Shown here piece by piece: positions 25,872 to 34,284 of a DNA stretch of 45,258 nucleotides (position 1 is the stretch's first letter; each line of letters opens with the position of its first letter). Source of the DNA: Armatimonadota bacterium (GTDB taxonomy: Bacteria; Armatimonadota; Zipacnadia; Zipacnadales; VGFC01). The stretch spans positions 1 to 45,258 of the forward strand of contig VGFC01000010.1 of assembly GCA_016869045.1 (NCBI GenBank), written 5' to 3'. The notes beneath the pieces were generated by a model. That model saw only the letters and a program-made list of their open reading frames with translations. It ran no database searches and was not told the DNA's origin. The position numbers and the translations under genes are program-made.

Positions 25872-28508
25872 ATGCCTCGCATCCACCTCGTGCCGTTCAC
25901 TCTGGCTCTCTTGGCGGTGATGCTGATGAGCACCTGCAACGGGAACGCGGAAGTGCGCCTGAAGGTCCTGCGCGGTGAGGCGGCGAGCGGGCCGAACCTG
26001 CTGCAGAACCCGGGCTTTGAGGAGCTGCAGGGCGGCCGTCCGGTCGCCTGGCGGAACTGGGAAGTCGGCTTTCAGCCCGCGCCGGGCGAGGGCCGCGACG
26101 GGTCGGCGGCGGTGACGTGCGTCTGGCAGAAGGAAGGCGAGCAGTACGGCGCCTCGCAGACCGTCGCCCTCAACCAGGAGAAGCCGACACCGATCATCGT
26201 GCGGGCCTGGAGCAAGGCCCGCGAGGTCAGCGGCACGGCGGATCGCGAGTACGCGCTCTACTGCGACTTGCAGTACATGGACGGCACGCCTCTGTGGGGC
26301 CAGGTCGCCTCGTTCGATGTGGGTACCCACGACTGGCAGCAGCGCGAGGTGATGATCCTCCCCGCCAAGCCCGTGCGCTCCATCACTGTCCACTGCCTCT
26401 TTCGCGGGCACCACGGGCAGGTGTGGTTCGATGATGCGGAGCTGCACCAACTCGCCGCGGCGGCCGGAAGCGCGATCCTGGATGGCGTGCCGGTGGCCCC
26501 TTATGCGGAGCCCATGGTGGCTTCGGTCAAGGAGATGAAGGGCGCGGGTTTGACGCTGTTCAGTAGTTCCGCGACCGGTGTCGTGACGGCCGTCGCGGTC
26601 GGGGCCAGGGGCGTCTCCTCCGGCGCAGTCGGCGGCTTCCTCGTGCGCGATGCGGCGGCGAACTCCGACTGGCACAGCTTCCGCGACGACCGGTGCGAGG
26701 AACTCGGCCTGGAGCTGGCTGCCCAGTGGAAGATCGACGATCAGGCGATCCGTCTCTCCGGCACCCTCCGCGATACCACGGGCAAAGACCGCGCCGTCAC
26801 GCTGCTGTTCGCGTTGCCGGTCGATGCGCGAGGCGCGACGTGGGGCGCGGGTCTCCGCGGCGGGCGCGCGATCGCAGGCGGCGAGTACTCCAGCCCCGTG
26901 TCGATGGGCACCGGCGCCACCGGCACGCTGGCGCAGTACCCCTTCTCCTGTGTGTGCACGAAGGAATGGGGCCTGGGCCTGGGGGTCGATCCGGCCAAGC
27001 CGTCTCAGTACCGCCTCGCCTACAACGCCGACACGGAGCAGTACTTCGCCGCGTTCGACTTCGGCCTCGTGCCCGACACGCAGTACGCGCCGAGTGCGGC
27101 GTCGTTTGGCCTCGTCATCTACGCGGTCGATCCCGCGTGGGGCTTCCGCTCGGCGGTGCAGCGCTACTATGACCTGTTCCCCGAGGCCTTCGCGTGCCGC
27201 TCCAAGCAGCAGGGCATCTGGATGCCCTTCAGCAAGATCAGCCAGGTCGAGGGCTGGCAGGACTTCGGCTTCAAGTACAAAGAGGGCAATGACGAGACCG
27301 CCTGGGATGACCAGCACGACATCCTGACCTTCCGCTACACCGAGCCGAGCACGTGGTGGATGGCGATGCCCAAGGAGATGCCGCGCACCTACGAGGCGGC
27401 GATAGACCTCGCCGGCAAGATCGCGCGGGGCGAGGTGAAGGGCAGCCAGGCCAAGGCGCAGGCCTTGCTGACCTCCGGCCTGTTCGACGAGCAGGGCCGC
27501 TACATGATGCGCTTCCTCGACACGCCCTGGTGCGACGGCGCCGTCTTCTCGATGAGCTGCCTGCCCGGCATCCCCGGCGAGGTCAATGACGCGAAGATCG
27601 GCTGGAACGAGCGGACGAAGGAGCAACTCTACGGGCCGAACCGTCAGGGTGACCTCGACGGCGAGTACCTCGATTCACTCGAGGGCTACGTGACCAACGA
27701 CCTCAACTTCCGCCGCGAGCACTTTGCCGTCGCCAACCGCCCGCTGACCTTCACGATGTCGAGCCACGTGCCCGTAATCCACAAGGGCCTCGCGGTCGAT
27801 GAGTTCGTGCAGTGGATCGCCGACGACGTGCACGGGCTCGGCAAGCTGATGATGGCCAACGGCGTGCCGTACCGCTTCACCTTCCTGTGCCGCAACCTCG
27901 ATGTCATGGGCACCGAGACCGACTGGGTCCGCCAGGGCAAGTGGCAGCCGATGGGCCACGACCACCTGAGCCTCATCCGCACCATGTGCGCGCAGAAGCC
28001 GTACCTCTTCCTGATGAACACGGACTTCGACGCGCTCGAACCGTATGTCGACCGCTACTTCCAGCGCAGCCTCTTCTACGGGATGTACCCGAGCATGTTC
28101 AGCCCCGTCGCCAGCAGCTCACAGGGCGCCTACTGGATCACCCCGCGCTGGTACAACCGCGACCGCGAGCTGCACAAGAAGTACCAGCCCATCATCCGCC
28201 GCGTCGCCGAAGCCGGCTGGCAGCCAATCACCCGCGCGAAGACCGACGCCCCCGGCATCCTCCTGGAGCGCTTCGGACCCAACGCCGCCGGCGAGACCTT
28301 CATCACCGTCTTCAACGATGGCAAGGAAGCGCAGACGGCAACGGTCACGGTGGACGCAAGCCTCGCGAAGGGCAGGACGGCAACGGAGTTAGTCTCCGGG
28401 CAGGCGATTCCGGCTTCGGCGACGAATCAGGGAACCGTATCGTTCACCGTCACACTGCAGCCCGAGCAGTGCGCGGCAGTCCGGCTGAGCGGGAGAGGAG
28501 ACGGATGA
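25872..28508 (+). CDS. large secreted glycosidase-like protein
   Basis: 878 aa. ATG at 25872 follows GGGAGGT with 9-base spacing and begins a signal peptide (hydrophobic residues 7-19; C22 could be a lipobox cysteine). A jelly-roll carbohydrate-binding-type domain starts with LLQNPGFEELQGGRP and ends near residue 200 at VWFDDAELHQL. The large remainder has Trp- and acidic-rich segments (DGEYLDSLEGYV, SSHVPVIHKGLAVDEF) of the kind seen in uncharacterised glycosidases. The last 90 residues are a beta-sandwich (TFITVFNDGKEAQTATV). Its final 45 codons recur, degenerate, at 29327-29461. The TGA overlaps the ATG of the downstream nucleotidyltransferase gene (ATGA). Confidence 0.75.
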   Translation: MPRIHLVPFTLALLAVMLMSTCNGNAEVRLKVLRGEAASGPNLLQNPGFEELQGGRPVAWRNWEVGFQPAPGEGRDGSAAVTCVWQKEGEQYGASQTVALNQEKPTPIIVRAWSKAREVSGTADREYALYCDLQYMDGTPLWGQVASFDVGTHDWQQREVMILPAKPVRSITVHCLFRGHHGQVWFDDAELHQLAAAAGSAILDGVPVAPYAEPMVASVKEMKGAGLTLFSSSATGVVTAVAVGARGVSSGAVGGFLVRDAAANSDWHSFRDDRCEELGLELAAQWKIDDQAIRLSGTLRDTTGKDRAVTLLFALPVDARGATWGAGLRGGRAIAGGEYSSPVSMGTGATGTLAQYPFSCVCTKEWGLGLGVDPAKPSQYRLAYNADTEQYFAAFDFGLVPDTQYAPSAASFGLVIYAVDPAWGFRSAVQRYYDLFPEAFACRSKQQGIWMPFSKISQVEGWQDFGFKYKEGNDETAWDDQHDILTFRYTEPSTWWMAMPKEMPRTYEAAIDLAGKIARGEVKGSQAKAQALLTSGLFDEQGRYMMRFLDTPWCDGAVFSMSCLPGIPGEVNDAKIGWNERTKEQLYGPNRQGDLDGEYLDSLEGYVTNDLNFRREHFAVANRPLTFTMSSHVPVIHKGLAVDEFVQWIADDVHGLGKLMMANGVPYRFTFLCRNLDVMGTETDWVRQGKWQPMGHDHLSLIRTMCAQKPYLFLMNTDFDALEPYVDRYFQRSLFYGMYPSMFSPVASSSQGAYWITPRWYNRDRELHKKYQPIIRRVAEAGWQPITRAKTDAPGILLERFGPNAAGETFITVFNDGKEAQTATVTVDASLAKGRTATELVSGQAIPASATNQGTVSFTVTLQPEQCAAVRLSGRGDG

Positions 28509-28660
28509 GGGCGGCTACGGACCTGCAGATATCACCTGACCTACGTCGCCTTCTCGACGAGGCGCTCCAGCGCATCATCGAGGTCGCCCAGCCGCAGGCG
28601 GTGATCCTGTTTGGGTCTCGCGCCCAGGGGCAGCCGAGGCGGGAGAGCGACGTGGACCTG
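28374..28660 (+). repeat. direct repeat, copy 1 (copy 2 at 29327-29613)
   Basis: The 3' end of the 878-aa gene plus the first part of the MNT gene recur 953 bases downstream, in register and without gaps. Runs of perfect identity include 46 bases (28423-28468 = 29376-29421) and 41 bases (28556-28596 = 29509-29549). Similarity fades after about 28660. Confidence 0.85.
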
Positions 28661-28891
28661 CTGGTCATTGCCCGCACCGGCAACCGCCACGCTCTGGCAA
28701 GCAACCTGTGCCTGCTGTGGGATGACCTTCGAGAAGAGATGCCTGCTCTCCCCACCGCAGACCTGCTGGTGGTCACGCCGCGTCAGTTCCTCGACTCACT
28801 CGTCGTTGGCTTCGCGCCCTACGAAGCCGCTCGACATGGAGTGGTGCTCTATGGCGAAGTCCCCGCGCGCGGCGCGAGTGTGGCTTCGTAA
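28505..28891 (+). CDS. MNT-type nucleotidyltransferase (pair 1)
   Basis: 128-aa minimal nucleotidyltransferase, the usual partner of HEPN proteins. The active-site motif is complete: G37-S38 (LFGSRAQG) then D49-x-D51 (SDVDLLV), and a third Asp at D86 (TADLLVV). In characterised HEPN/MNT (type VII) systems the MNT protein inactivates the HEPN RNase by AMPylation. The ATG overlaps the stop of the 878-aa gene (ATGA), so translation is probably coupled to an unrelated upstream gene. Its 3' end overlaps the HEPN start by 41 bases. The first 40 residues are almost identical to the second MNT protein, the rest is not. Confidence 0.9.
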   Translation: MRAATDLQISPDLRRLLDEALQRIIEVAQPQAVILFGSRAQGQPRRESDVDLLVIARTGNRHALASNLCLLWDDLREEMPALPTADLLVVTPRQFLDSLVVGFAPYEAARHGVVLYGEVPARGASVAS

Positions 28892-29255
28892 GGCGCGCCA
28901 GGACCTTGAGAGCGCCGACCGCCTTCTGACGCCGCCGCCGCTCCCCGCGGCGGCCTGCTTCCACGCCCAGCAGGCCGTCGAGAAGGCCCTGAAGGCGGTC
29001 GCAGTTGCCTGCGGCGCCGAGACGATCCCCCGGACACACAACCTGCTGGAACTGGCGCGGGTCATCCGCGGCCTCGGCGAGTCGCTCCCCTACTCCCGGG
29101 AGCAGCTTGCCGGCCTCGCTCCGTACGCCGTGGAGACCCGTTACCCGCAAGCGCCTGAGCCCACCCGTCGCGCGGCGCAAGCCGCGGCCCAACTTGCGCA
29201 CCAGGTCTACACCTGGGCGCAGCAGACCGTGACGCGGGCCTGCACGGGCGCGTAG
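28851..29255 (+). CDS. HEPN domain protein (pair 1)
   Basis: 134-aa all-helical HEPN-domain protein. Family landmarks: FHAQQAVEKALKAV at residues 37-50, the RTHNLLEL segment at 61-68 and TRYP near 96-99. The strict Rx4-6H RNase motif of active HEPN toxins is not obvious, so activity may be altered. ATG 28851 starts within the MNT gene; no separate ribosome site is needed if translation is coupled. By family it would be the toxin side of an HEPN/MNT pair. Gene order antitoxin-first is common in these systems. Confidence 0.82.
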   Translation: MAKSPRAARVWLRKARQDLESADRLLTPPPLPAAACFHAQQAVEKALKAVAVACGAETIPRTHNLLELARVIRGLGESLPYSREQLAGLAPYAVETRYPQAPEPTRRAAQAAAQLAHQVYTWAQQTVTRACTGA

Positions 29256-29263
29256 GGCGGCAC

Positions 29264-29461
29264 GTGGCCTGTCAGTGCTGGATCGGCCGACCGCTCCCAG
29301 GCTCCCGGGACGCTTCCGTGCGACCGAGGCTGGCGACGGAACTGGTCTCCGCGCAGGCCATTCCGGCCTCGGCAGCGAATCAGGGAACCGTATCGTTCAC
29401 CGTCACACTGCAGCCCGAGCAATGCGCGGCGCTCCAACTGAGCGGGGGAGCTGAGGGATGA
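29264..29461 (+). pseudogene. duplicated 3' end of the 878-aa gene
   Basis: The last 45 codons (about 29327-29461) repeat the C-terminus of the protein at 25872-28508: LVSAQAIPASAANQGTVSFT here, LVSGQAIPASATNQGTVSFT there. The frame is still open from an ATG at 29264, 8 bases after the HEPN stop, and its TGA overlaps the ATG of the second MNT gene exactly as in the full-length gene. It has no catalytic part and is not a functional enzyme, but it could be translated as a 65-codon bridge that couples the second MNT gene to the first HEPN gene. That bridging role is inference. Confidence 0.85.
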
Positions 29462-29826
29462 AGGCGGCGGCCGACCTGCAGATGTCACCCGACCTGCGCG
29501 CCGTGCTGGACGAGGCGCTCCAGCGCATCATCGAGGTCGCCCAGCCGCAAGCGGTCATTCTGTTCGGCTCTCATGCCGAGGGTCGAGCGCGGGTGGGCAG
29601 CGACCTCGACTTCCTTGTGATCGCCGACACGGAGGAGACGGGGAAGCTGGAGGCCGACCTCTACGGGGCGATGGCGGACCTCGCGCGAGGCCGCTGGCGT
29701 GAGTTCCCCTCGGTGGACATCATCGTGCTGACCCCTGCCGAGTACGAGTACGAGGCTCAGCTCCCAGGCCTGACGATTTGGCGCGCGCGCCGACACGGAG
29801 TGGTTCTGTATGAGCGAGCCGCATAG
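29458..29826 (+). CDS. MNT-type nucleotidyltransferase (pair 2)
   Basis: 122-aa second nucleotidyltransferase. G37-S38 (LFGSHAEG), D49-x-D51 (SDLDFLV) and D87 (SVDIIV) are intact; note His39 where pair 1 has Arg. Residues 1-40 closely match the first MNT protein, while the remainder agrees at perhaps a third of positions, which suggests a recombination joint within the gene. ATGA overlap with the upstream fragment and a 17-base overlap with the following HEPN gene indicate a tightly coupled unit. Confidence 0.9.
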   Translation: MKAAADLQMSPDLRAVLDEALQRIIEVAQPQAVILFGSHAEGRARVGSDLDFLVIADTEETGKLEADLYGAMADLARGRWREFPSVDIIVLTPAEYEYEAQLPGLTIWRARRHGVVLYERAA

Positions 29827-30229
29827 GGATGCAGTTCGGCGGCTACAGGAGATCGCCGGCGAGGACCTGCGCGTGGCCCACGCGTGTCTGGGTCTGCGCC
29901 CCCCAGCGGTGCGCATGGCCGCCTTCCACAGTCAGCAGGCAGTCGAGAAGCACCTGAAGGCGTGGCTCCTGGCGCTGGGCGAACCGGACTACCCGCTCAC
30001 CCACAACCTCTCGAACCTGGCTGATCTACTGGCCGAACGAGGCGGCCCTCACCTGCCTTCCGAGCCGCTTCGCTTCCTCACGCGATTCGCCATCGCCCCT
30101 CGCTATGAGGTGGCCCACCTCACCCAGGCCGAGGCCGAGGACGCCGTCGCGCAAGCCGAGCAGATCGTCGAGCAAGCCACGCGCGCTGTCGCAGCGTTGA
30201 TGGGCGAGGAACCGTCCGCCTCCGCGTAG
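29810..30229 (+). CDS. HEPN domain protein (pair 2)
   Basis: 139-aa HEPN protein with FHSQQAVEKHLKAWLL at residues 39-54, LTHNLSNLADLL at 63-74 and APRYEVAHL at 96-104. It aligns with the first HEPN protein mainly in these blocks and is otherwise divergent, so the two pairs may have different specificities. It is the probable toxin of the second HEPN/MNT pair. As with pair 1, the RNase motif is not fully clear from sequence alone. Confidence 0.85.
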   Translation: MSEPHRDAVRRLQEIAGEDLRVAHACLGLRPPAVRMAAFHSQQAVEKHLKAWLLALGEPDYPLTHNLSNLADLLAERGGPHLPSEPLRFLTRFAIAPRYEVAHLTQAEAEDAVAQAEQIVEQATRAVAALMGEEPSASA

Positions 30230-30291
30230 GACGAGCTTCGCTCTACCAACGACTTCCGGCCAGGCGGACCGTGGAACGGGGAGGGGTCGGC

Positions 30292-31929
30292 ATGAGAGTC
30301 TCGGCGGCAGTCTGGGCCGCGTTGGCGGTGTGCCTCACGTTGGCCTGCGGATGCCGGCACCAGCCGGCTCCCACGAAGACCACGCTGCCAGCGCCCTCTG
30401 GTGGGATCCAGGAGACGCGCCTCGGTGAGATGGCCGATGATCTCCTTACCCACAAGGTCAGCCCTGACGGCTTGCACTTGGCCTGGGCGGTCAGACGCGG
30501 GCTCGGCGAGACGGTCCTCGTGGACGGCCAGCGTGGCCCGAGCTTCAGCGCCGTCGGGCCCATCGTGAACCGCGTAGCGGACATGGGCTGGCACGTCTGC
30601 GCCGAGTTCAGCGATGACAGCTGGCACGTCGCCTACTACGGCCGTCGAGGCGGCTCCTGGCAAGCTGTGATCGACGGCCAGCGCGGTGCGAAGTACCACG
30701 GGATCCGGATGGATGCCGGTCGCGTCTTCTCGCCGAAGGGTGACCGGTACGCTTACGCCGCTCTCTGGCGCGGCAAGTGGGCGATGGTGATCGACGGGAA
30801 GCTCGTGGGCCGCTACAACAGCGTCTCGGCGCCGACCTGGAGCGACGACGGCCGGCGCATCGCCTTCATCGGCACCAATCGAGGCGGCGACGAGTTGGTC
30901 GTGGACGGTCGCATCACGGCCCGGGCGGGCCAGATCGACCCGCACTCCCCGGCGTTCAGCCCGGACGGGCAGCGGCTGGCGTACATTGAGGACCGACCGC
31001 ACTCCGCCGTGGTGGCAGACGACAAGCGGTGGCCCCTGAAGGGACTGGTCCTGTACAGCAGGCTGCGGTTCAGCCCGGACAGCCGCCACCTGGCCTACGT
31101 GGAGGGCAGCAAGCGTGAGTACTACGGCGGCACCTGGAGAGTGGTCGTCGATGGCAAGCCGGGGAAGCCCTATGAGACCGTGAGCAAGCTGGGTTTCACC
31201 TCTGCGGGCGAGGTCCACTACGGAGCACGCAGGACATCGCACGAGGTCCTTGTCGTGATCGGCGACCGGGAGTCGCCCCTGTATGATGCCATCGAGCCGT
31301 CCCCCTTCTTCGAGCCGCTTGGCGGCTACTGGGGGCGGGCCGCTCCCATCTTCAGCCCGGACGGCAAGCACAACGCCTACGGCGTGGCCAAGGGCGGCAA
31401 AGGGTGGGTGGTGCTGGACGGGCGGAAGGGGCCGACGTTCCTGGGGGTCGGCGAACCGGTGTTTGGCCCGGATGGACGCTCAGTCGCTTACTGCGCTCAG
31501 GTGCGGAAGGACGAGTGGGCGCTGGTGCGCGACGGCCGGCCGGGGCCACAGCTCCCGGAGGCGCGCCGTAGGCTGGCCTTCAGTCCCGACGGTAGGCGCT
31601 TGGCGTATGCCGCCTGCATTTCCCCCCCGAAGGGCAAGCGGCAGGTCGTGGCGGTGGTGGACGGCAAGCCCGGCCCTCCTCACGAGAATGTCTCAGCCCC
31701 GTTCTTCAGCGCCGACAGCCGACACGTCGCCTACGTGGCGCGCGACGGCAAGCGGGAGTGGGTCGTGGTTGACGGACGCGACGGCCCGCACTATGACCGA
31801 GTATTCCGCGATCGGGAGATCTGCGATGCGCAGGTCTCCTTCCACCCCGACGGCAGCGTGCAGTACGTTGCGCAGCGAGGGGACACGATCTACCGTGTGA
31901 GGCGGTTCCCGCCGCGTGCCCCCAGTTGA
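30292..31929 (+). CDS. WD40/TolB-like beta-propeller lipoprotein
   Basis: 545 aa. ATG 30292 was chosen for its GGGGAGGGG ribosome site and for a lipoprotein signal peptide ending in LACG (Cys19). The body is built of repeated units of about 45-50 residues: FSPDGxxxAYxA followed by VVDGKxGPxxxxV, for example FSPKGDRYAYAALWRGKWAM, FSPDGQRLAYIED and FSADSRHVAYVARDGKREW. This is the TolB/PD40-type propeller pattern; around eight to ten units are visible. It probably works as an extracytoplasmic binding protein. It ends 8 bases before the degenerate SGNH fragment on the opposite strand. Confidence 0.82.
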   Translation: MRVSAAVWAALAVCLTLACGCRHQPAPTKTTLPAPSGGIQETRLGEMADDLLTHKVSPDGLHLAWAVRRGLGETVLVDGQRGPSFSAVGPIVNRVADMGWHVCAEFSDDSWHVAYYGRRGGSWQAVIDGQRGAKYHGIRMDAGRVFSPKGDRYAYAALWRGKWAMVIDGKLVGRYNSVSAPTWSDDGRRIAFIGTNRGGDELVVDGRITARAGQIDPHSPAFSPDGQRLAYIEDRPHSAVVADDKRWPLKGLVLYSRLRFSPDSRHLAYVEGSKREYYGGTWRVVVDGKPGKPYETVSKLGFTSAGEVHYGARRTSHEVLVVIGDRESPLYDAIEPSPFFEPLGGYWGRAAPIFSPDGKHNAYGVAKGGKGWVVLDGRKGPTFLGVGEPVFGPDGRSVAYCAQVRKDEWALVRDGRPGPQLPEARRRLAFSPDGRRLAYAACISPPKGKRQVVAVVDGKPGPPHENVSAPFFSADSRHVAYVARDGKREWVVVDGRDGPHYDRVFRDREICDAQVSFHPDGSVQYVAQRGDTIYRVRRFPPRAPS

Positions 31930-31937
31930 GACCCCCG

Positions 31938-32122
31938 CTACTCCTTCGGGAACACGCTCATCAGGGCATCCACGAAGATGTCCATGCCCCGCACGTCCGG
32001 GTGGTTGATGGAGTTCGCCTCCAGTGTCACCTACGGGATGCCCTGCCGCCAGAGCCGGCACCAGCGCGCCGAGGCGTCGGCGAGGGCGAGGTTGTGCTCG
32101 GCGGCGAAGCGACGCAGGCCCG
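31938..32122 (-). pseudogene. duplicated 3' end of the SGNH hydrolase gene
   Basis: Sixty-one codons match residues 384-444 of the SGNH protein encoded at 32893-34227 (LRRFAAEHNLALADASARW, then ANSINHPDVRGMDIFV), about 89% identical in DNA by eye. An in-frame TAG at 32031-32033 replaces a Tyr codon, so it is broken. The normal stop is retained at 31938. It begins immediately after the stop of the DUF5615 gene, giving the order gene, toxin-antitoxin pair, gene tail. Confidence 0.9.
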
Positions 32123-32503
32123 TCAGTGACCGACCTCCTCCTCCCCGCAAGGAGGCAGTGGTCGCATCCGCGTGCCCTCGTCCGTCACTACGCTGAAGTG
32201 CCCCGCCCAGTCGGTTCGGCTCGCGAGCGCCGATAGAGCGCGACGGTTGTCTGCGTCTCGGTCCCCGCCCGACAAGCGTAGTAGCACGATGCCGCAGGTA
32301 GCGGGAAGGCGCCTGCCGTACGCCAGTTCCCCAAAGCCCTTGTCGTGGGTGAGCACCACTCGCCTCTCGGCCTGCGCGCGGCGCAACACGGCCTCGTCGT
32401 TGACACCGGGCAGCCATTCCTTCACTGCCACCACGTCGTGACCCCGAGCCCGCGGAGCGTGGACCACTGTTGACGAGACGTTCTCGTTGGCGAGGACGCG
32501 CAT
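32123..32503 (-). CDS. DUF5615 PIN-like protein, probable toxin
   Basis: 126-aa member of the DUF5615 PIN-like family. Acidic residues of a PIN active site are visible: N/E near the start (RVLANENVSST), D in the GVNDEAVLRRAQ helix, and D in VVLTHDKGFGELAY. Members pair with DUF433 proteins in toxin-antitoxin modules; the PIN fold suggests an RNase, inferred from family. The usual first Asp (as in LxDENV) is Ala5-Asn6 here. The last 20 residues are Pro/Glu-rich (LPPCGEEEVGH) and end exactly where the duplicated SGNH tail begins. It starts 9 bases after the DUF433 stop. Confidence 0.85.
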   Translation of the reverse strand: MRVLANENVSSTVVHAPRARGHDVVAVKEWLPGVNDEAVLRRAQAERRVVLTHDKGFGELAYGRRLPATCGIVLLRLSGGDRDADNRRALSALASRTDWAGHFSVVTDEGTRMRPLPPCGEEEVGH

Positions 32504-32512
32504 GGCGGCGCC

Positions 32513-32752
32513 TCACACCCCCACCAGAGGCGCCGGGTAGACCCGCTCCTCCACGAGCATGTCGCGAGCGTACAGGAGGCAGGCGCGCACGTCCTCGGGC
32601 TGCAGGTGATCGTACTCCTGCAGGATGTCGTCCACCGACCAGCCGCGTGCGAGCAGGTCGATCACGAACTCGACCGAAATGCGCGTGCCACGGATCACTG
32701 GCTTGCCCACCAGGATGGTTGGGTCGACCACTATGCGTTCGCGCCAGTTCAT
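32513..32752 (-). CDS. DUF433 protein, probable antitoxin
   Basis: 79-aa DUF433 protein: RIVVDPTILVGKPVIRGTRI followed by SVEFVIDLLARGWSVDDILQEYDHLQPEDVRACL in pieces, a winged-helix-like fold. ATG 32752 has GAGGAG 8-10 bases upstream. An in-frame ATG at 32833 would add 27 residues (LPIIDEFLGWHRGDTVF) that are not family-typical. Together with DUF5615 it forms a classic pair, with the antitoxin gene first. Confidence 0.87.
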   Translation of the reverse strand: MNWRERIVVDPTILVGKPVIRGTRISVEFVIDLLARGWSVDDILQEYDHLQPEDVRACLLYARDMLVEERVYPAPLVGV

Positions 32753-32892
32753 GTCGCCGACTCCTCGGTCGGGTTGCAGGAACACCGTGTCGCCTCGATG
32801 CCACCCCAGGAACTCGTCGATGATGGGCAGCATACTCCCGCATTGGTTGCTTGTCGATAGGCAACGCCAAGCACCTGCGGGGCGAGGTGGCC

Positions 32893-34227
32893 CTACTCCT
32901 TCGGGAACACGCTCATCAGCGCCTCCACGAAGATGTCCATGCCGCGCACGTCCGGGTGGTTGATCGAGTTCGCCTCCAGTGTCACGTACGGGATGCCCTG
33001 GCGGTAGAGGCGACACCAACGCGCGGACGCATCCGCCAACGCGAGGTTGTGCTCGGCGGCGAAGCGGCGGAGGCCCTTGACGTAGGGGCGCGGGTCCTCG
33101 TCGAACTTGAGGGTCTTCACGCCGAGCCAGTCGGGTCGGACGAGATGTGGAGTGATGAGGATGACCTCGGCGCCGATCCCGTTCAGGTGACCCATGATCT
33201 CAGTATAGTGGGTCTGCGTCTGCTCCTCGTTGAGGTAGGCGTCGTTCACGAACTCGATGGTCACAAGGTCGGGCTTGGGGTCGAGGACATCGCGCTTGAA
33301 GTCGTGCGCGCCGCCGGCGGGCGCGTCCATGTAGCCGCGGCTGCTCTGCCCGCCCCAGCCGGCCGTCAGCAGCTTCACGTTGGCCTTGGGGAAGCGTTCC
33401 TGCAGGCGCTTCTGGAAGCGGTACTGGTACCACAGGCTCTGGTCGGCGCCCACCCCGCCGCCGCACGTGACGCTGTCGCCCCACGCGATGATGGTCACGT
33501 CCTGGCCTGCCCGCAGCTTGGCGAGGGTCTTGGGCAGGAGCTTCTCGGCGGTCGGCTCGCTTGCGAGACCCGGGAGTGCCTCGATCGGGAAGAGGTTCTC
33601 CTCGGTAAGCTGCTCCGTCCGGCCGGGCACCCAGATGTTCGCGATGGCGATCTCGCCCTCTCCCGGGACCGGCGGCAGCATGTCGCCCACGCCGGGCTCG
33701 CCGACGATCAGGCGCGCCTCGCCCTTCTCGTTCACCACGATGCTGTCGAGCCGGTGGGGGCTGTAGCGGTAGTCCACCAGCACCTTCTGGTTCGCAGGGA
33801 TCTTCCCGCCCTCGATCCGGCCGAAGTTCGCCCAGAACCCATCGAGGGTGTAGTCCTGGTCGAGCGTGTAGACCTCGCCGCCCTCCGAGCGGACGGTGAA
33901 GCCCTCGGGGATCAGGCACCCGGTTGCGGTGCATTCCTCGGTGATGAGCTTGCTCGGCTTCGCGCCGCGCGCCCACGGTCCGGCCTGCGGGTTGAAGACG
34001 GGAAGCTGCGCGAAGGCCTCGCCCTTCGCCTCGATGACCTGCGCGGCCGGCACGTCGAACGACACCTCGGCGGCGAGGCGGACCTCGCGGCCCTGAAGCT
34101 GCACGACGCCCGGCCCCACGGCGACGGACCAGGCTCCCGTGATGCGGATCGGCATGAAGGGCCCTCCCTGTGCGACGCAACCGGTCGTGGGGATGATCGC
34201 GAGCGTCAGCCAGCGCAGTCGGCTCAT
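32893..34227 (-). CDS. SGNH/GDSL hydrolase lipoprotein
   Basis: 444 aa. ATG 34227 has a GAGGGGG ribosome site and starts a lipoprotein signal (TTGC, Cys17). The N-terminal half is a beta-rich domain. The SGNH hydrolase domain begins near 240: nucleophile Ser252 in IIAWGDSVTCGGG, oxyanion Gly293 (AGWGGQSS), Asn328 (EFVNDAYL) and catalytic His424 in SINHPDVRG. It is expected to cleave esters on extracellular carbohydrate or lipid. Its last 61 codons are duplicated at 31938-32122, beyond the DUF433/DUF5615 pair. Confidence 0.9.
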   Translation of the reverse strand: MSRLRWLTLAIIPTTGCVAQGGPFMPIRITGAWSVAVGPGVVQLQGREVRLAAEVSFDVPAAQVIEAKGEAFAQLPVFNPQAGPWARGAKPSKLITEECTATGCLIPEGFTVRSEGGEVYTLDQDYTLDGFWANFGRIEGGKIPANQKVLVDYRYSPHRLDSIVVNEKGEARLIVGEPGVGDMLPPVPGEGEIAIANIWVPGRTEQLTEENLFPIEALPGLASEPTAEKLLPKTLAKLRAGQDVTIIAWGDSVTCGGGVGADQSLWYQYRFQKRLQERFPKANVKLLTAGWGGQSSRGYMDAPAGGAHDFKRDVLDPKPDLVTIEFVNDAYLNEEQTQTHYTEIMGHLNGIGAEVILITPHLVRPDWLGVKTLKFDEDPRPYVKGLRRFAAEHNLALADASARWCRLYRQGIPYVTLEANSINHPDVRGMDIFVEALMSVFPKE

Positions 34228-34284
34228 GGTCTTCGCCCCCTCGTCTCTCAGGATGGGCAGAATGGACAAAACAGGCAGAATGGG

